Source: Carboxylicivirga sp964602515 (GTDB lineage Bacteria > Bacteroidota > Bacteroidia > Bacteroidales > Marinilabiliaceae). Taken from it: a stretch of DNA of 64,000 nt. Location of the stretch: NCBI GenBank assembly GCA_964602515.1, contig CAZRRJ010000005.1, forward strand, positions 124,001-188,000, written 5' to 3'. The notes under the pieces were generated by a model. It did no database searches. It saw only the letters and a list, made by a program, of their open reading frames with translations, and was not told the DNA's origin. Made by a program: the position numbers and the translations under genes. Positions 62,201-64,000 of this stretch are shown here, one piece after another (the stretch's first letter is position 1; each line of letters starts with the position of its first letter).

Positions 62201-63335
62201 CACCAATATAACCTGCATCATGTTCTTTCTCATTTCCTATTACAATAGTATATAAGCGATTAGGGTCTGCATTGGTAACAGCCAACCTTGCTCCAAAATT
62301 ATTAATTGCAGTACCATTAACCGGGTTATACCACCCTGTAGTTCTTGCCAAAAAACTTAAACCACCATCTATTGACTTATGAATTTCTGTAATGTTTTTA
62401 GCCGTATTTGTTACGGCAGCATAAACAGTATTAGGGTCATCTGCTTTCAGTTTTATATCCCAACAATCCTGCTCAATCACCTTAGTCCAGCTCACACCTC
62501 CATCTTTGCTTCGGAATAAACCTTCTCCTTTTCGCGCAAGAAAAAGAATATCTGTATTTTCAGGATTAACCACAAGAGAAGTAAAAAAACGGGCATGATA
62601 GCTTACATTATCTGTAAAAACCTTAATTACATTCCATATTTGACCTCCATTATTTGTTTTAAATAAACGATTTCCGGCTCCTACATATACAACGTCACTG
62701 TTAGAAGGATCAACAGTTACAATATCAATAGCACCATCATCAAAAACATGATCCCCAACGGAAGTCCAGGATTGGGCTTTATCTGTTGACTTAAATAAGG
62801 CGCCGGTTTCAGCTCCTGCATAGATTACATCGGGATTTGAGAGCGACTGATCAAAGCAATATAAATTGGTAGAAACCGATAATTGTTTTACCCCACCAGC
62901 CTTATACGTTACAAACGGTCCAACAGGATGCCATGCATTATTTCCGCCAGTGGTTAAACTTTTAAGATAACGGGCTTGCCGTCCTTGTCTCAATGCTACT
63001 TTTTCATTAGCAGTAGGGATATGTACTGTTCCGTCATCAAGCACATATCCCTGGCTCTGCACTATCTTACATAGATACCTGAGGTTGTGCGTATGTATAG
63101 ATTTTTCGAAAGTATGCGAATTATAATAGGCCTGCACCTGTTTCCTTAACTCATAAAAATTTAGTTCAGAGGCATACATTGTTTTCACCCACAATGGAGC
63201 ATCCTTTTCAATTGTAGGAATTACCTTAAACAATTCCGGGTATTTAGGTTGAGGAACTTCATGGTTACAATGCTCCTGCCCGGGTAATAACTGGATAAAT
63301 AAAGTTAAAAAGGCAATTAAACAGAATTGTTTCAT
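59220..63335 (-). CDS. Large secreted Asp-box (BNR/VPS10-like) protein with PKD, LamG and T9SS sorting domain
   Basis: A 1371-residue protein. After the signal peptide (about 1-19) a 150-residue region precedes a propeller with at least nine Asp-box motifs between about 180 and 800, for example LFKSTDKAQSWTSVG, LFRSKDGGVSWTKV, VFRSDDAGESWYLP and LWKSVDGGESWNEV. Then come a PKD domain (about 880-935, WQWSFPGATLVSD), a LamG-like concanavalin fold (about 970-1125) and, in the last 80 residues, the type A T9SS sorting domain (LLNLYPNPVSSGG, GIYIYHIED). It is exported and attached to or released from the surface. Catalytic activity is unproven; Asp-box propellers can be hydrolases or binding proteins. 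Confidence 0.92.
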   Translation of the reverse strand: MKQFCLIAFLTLFIQLLPGQEHCNHEVPQPKYPELFKVIPTIEKDAPLWVKTMYASELNFYELRKQVQAYYNSHTFEKSIHTHNLRYLCKIVQSQGYVLDDGTVHIPTANEKVALRQGRQARYLKSLTTGGNNAWHPVGPFVTYKAGGVKQLSVSTNLYCFDQSLSNPDVIYAGAETGALFKSTDKAQSWTSVGDHVFDDGAIDIVTVDPSNSDVVYVGAGNRLFKTNNGGQIWNVIKVFTDNVSYHARFFTSLVVNPENTDILFLARKGEGLFRSKDGGVSWTKVIEQDCWDIKLKADDPNTVYAAVTNTAKNITEIHKSIDGGLSFLARTTGWYNPVNGTAINNFGARLAVTNADPNRLYTIVIGNEKEHDAGYIGVFRSDDAGESWYLPYEGSNGVANNQTGGPYSKAQWCLTSFDPNTNGNNYNLGFYSLDIEVSDENPDLFFVGAINLFRSDDGGKNYRWWGGYGCEVCGEDYQGPFERHADVQELEINGSDVWVITDGGVDRYDTSLDNPVSCNVGMNGTEYWGFDQGWNLDVFTGGRYHNGNAAYIETYGIGNNLFLGGGESGTGYVNVGDNRRLYHSDIKGKLLPEQLTGHVIDIPSISKFPSESYIWYFHDRSEMEIDPRCWNTLFLGRDNVLWKSEDGGVTFNAVNTFGEISERDNRIKAIEVSRNNPAIILATQRTGNNAGVLWKSVDGGESWNEVAVPAGGDDAMRLGLNTNDELFLSIRKTVYKSTDWGQNWEQLPGISLYTDILDMAVQEGTDGGVYIASSDAVWYRNNEMSAWSNFSQGLPVHFRVTKIKLFYRDSKIRIAGNRGIWERHLYEKSSPKAQPMVSSRKVNCGRVQFEDYSILNHDQAQWQWSFPGATLVSDSTVRNPEVVYSQPGEYDVTLTITDKAGVSDTKTIKAMVLKSDAECASWMEPANALICSGGYSFAKTPDRSSIKNLQEISIKGWIKPAGIQNDNVLIMGIEEKVGSANRHGLIIRNTNGVNTLSFQWKGQAYTGDEFNHLELPADEWSYVSIVVRDGQIQLKANNKKAVIEQVVEPFALGNLLVGSPSYSDETSYVGLIDEVGFWARALTESEIDLSRHLICTDYDQDNLVAYYHFDQKSGGATPDALSIHKLRFFGSTLALSDAPLSAGISQELVITENQIYDFPMVDFSLDYEGNGIVPGGKVVVSKLFKEPGVKDEVLTERQMLRPYWVINNYGAENGLNGLKALMVKNSEWDTKKMESIRMFYQDENASQGWYEIKNAHIDISGENGFRITEHTLDKFGQLAFDANVPTVIDDKDDSKLLNLYPNPVSSGGAIHLVGVRGECKITLYTLSGKEAFKKSSVGTYTVNINGVKPGIYIYHIEDKYNMKYGKLVIE

Positions 63336-63430
63336 GGCAATTGGTTTTAAATTAAACTCAGGTTATTTCCTATTAAACACGGCATATTTTATCTCATTTT
63401 ACAGTATAGTAGTGCCTCCTGTAGCAAAGG

Positions 63431-64000
63431 TTATTTCTTTAAATATCTTTTAATAAACTCTTTAACAGCAGGATCAGAAGGACGCAAAGCATCTGTGGAA
63501 ATCACTTTGCCTTCCCTGTCGAATAACATAAAGCGCGGAATTGAAGTAATACCATAGGCTTCTGCAACATCCGACCTGAATCCTTTATCTCCAATTAGCT
63601 GAATCCCGGTCAAATCATTGTCTTTAATATACTTTCTCCACTTCTCTTTATCTTTTGGCTCATCAACCGAATAACTGATAAACTCAATATCCTGACCACG
63701 GAAAGCTTTTTCCAGCTTTTTTAATTCGGGAATTTCCTTTTTACACGGCCCGCACCACGTGGCCCAAACGTCAACATAAACCAGTTTACCTTTAAAATCA
63801 GCCAATGCTTTTTCTTTCCCATTTACATCCACTCCCTTAAAATTAAATCCCTGTGCTCCAAGGCCAAAGGTGCGTATTGCTAACTCATGCTGTATAAACT
63901 GTTCGCTTACATAATCGTTAAGTATGTATCTCTTCACATCATCTTTAAACTCAATAAACGACTCATCATAACTTTTGTAGTGTACCAGCTCATTAAGTGC
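63431..64000 (-). CDS. TlpA-like thioredoxin-fold protein, C-terminal part (cut by window edge)
   Basis: The frame is open to the window end, so the true start lies outside. The visible 189 residues end with a TlpA/AhpC-TSA-type domain: GFNFKGVDVNGKEKALADFK, the redox motif WATWCGPCKKEIPEL and the cis-Pro loop YGITSIPRFMLFDREGK. In Bacteroidota such proteins are usually lipoproteins or periplasmic with an N-terminal DUF4369-type domain, and they reduce disulfides in the envelope. A GTG at 63937 could begin a shorter frame but is unlikely. It precedes the T9SS-cargo gene on the same strand by 95 bases. Confidence 0.9.
   Translation of the reverse strand, partial: ALNELVHYKSYDESFIEFKDDVKRYILNDYVSEQFIQHELAIRTFGLGAQGFNFKGVDVNGKEKALADFKGKLVYVDVWATWCGPCKKEIPELKKLEKAFRGQDIEFISYSVDEPKDKEKWRKYIKDNDLTGIQLIGDKGFRSDVAEAYGITSIPRFMLFDREGKVISTDALRPSDPAVKEFIKRYLKK

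Overview
The window is chromosomal DNA of a low-GC member of the Bacteroidota, most likely a free-living Bacteroidales/Marinilabiliales-type organism. The evidence is: (i) at least 16 genes are preceded by the Bacteroidota -7 promoter element TAnnTTTG; (ii) a 1371-residue secreted protein ends in a type IX secretion (T9SS) sorting domain; (iii) there is an ECF sigma / FecR / STN-TonB receptor / DUF4249 locus; (iv) DUF5686, DUF2023, DUF6686-like and PF14121-type putative porin genes are present. Species cannot be read from the sequence.

Layout. 1-7 kb: the start of a GntR regulator, trxB, then an iron-type cell-surface signalling operon on the minus strand (ECF sigma, a 57-residue acidic mini-protein, FecR, TonB receptor, DUF4249 lipoprotein). 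7.1 kb: tRNA-Pro(GGG). 7.3-13.2 kb: a carbohydrate locus (GH5 lipoprotein, Na+/solute symporter, GH130 mannosyl phosphorylase) with a divergent AraC regulator, resembling the Bacteroides mannan pathway without its epimerase. 13.9-16.6 kb: ferredoxin-nitroreductase, flavodoxin and its DUF2023 partner with a structured RNA-like intergenic region between them. 16.8-23.3 kb: tricorn-type S41 protease, L-cysteine desulfidase family protein, DJ-1. 23.5-27.2 kb: two-component propeller sensor kinase plus a small outer-membrane barrel. 27.2-28.5 kb: a gene-poor segment with a palindrome/heptad tandem array bracketed by two copies of a structured repeat. 28.5-33.2 kb: an operon for proline-containing peptides (DPP-IV-like, Xaa-Pro aminopeptidase, ornithine cyclodeaminase family). 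33.4-34.8 kb: two FKBP prolyl isomerases. 35.4-37.4 kb: an accessory patch with an unknown lipoprotein/membrane-protein pair and a decayed mobilization operon. 37.5-43.6 kb: housekeeping era, der, a porin and an MltF-like lytic transglycosylase. 43.5-53.8 kb: Nudix hydrolase, LolC/E-type permease, aminotransferase, DUF481 and DUF5686 outer-membrane proteins, an ICMT-like methyltransferase and a PiT transporter. 53.9-64 kb: secreted or surface proteins (M60 mucinase-like peptidase, SUMF1 lipoprotein with a duplicated module, Asp-box/PKD/LamG T9SS cargo, TlpA-like thioredoxin cut by the window edge).

The strongest unexplained structure is non-coding. There are three 63-bp units carrying GACAAGnTGTC palindromes spaced exactly 21 bp (two helical turns) apart, between two direct copies of a roughly 240-bp element whose hairpins show compensatory base-pair changes. 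A second repeat family, with one copy directly after the tricorn protease gene and one after der, also has compensatory changes and looks like a mobile-type terminator hairpin. No complete novel defence or biosynthetic system was recognised.
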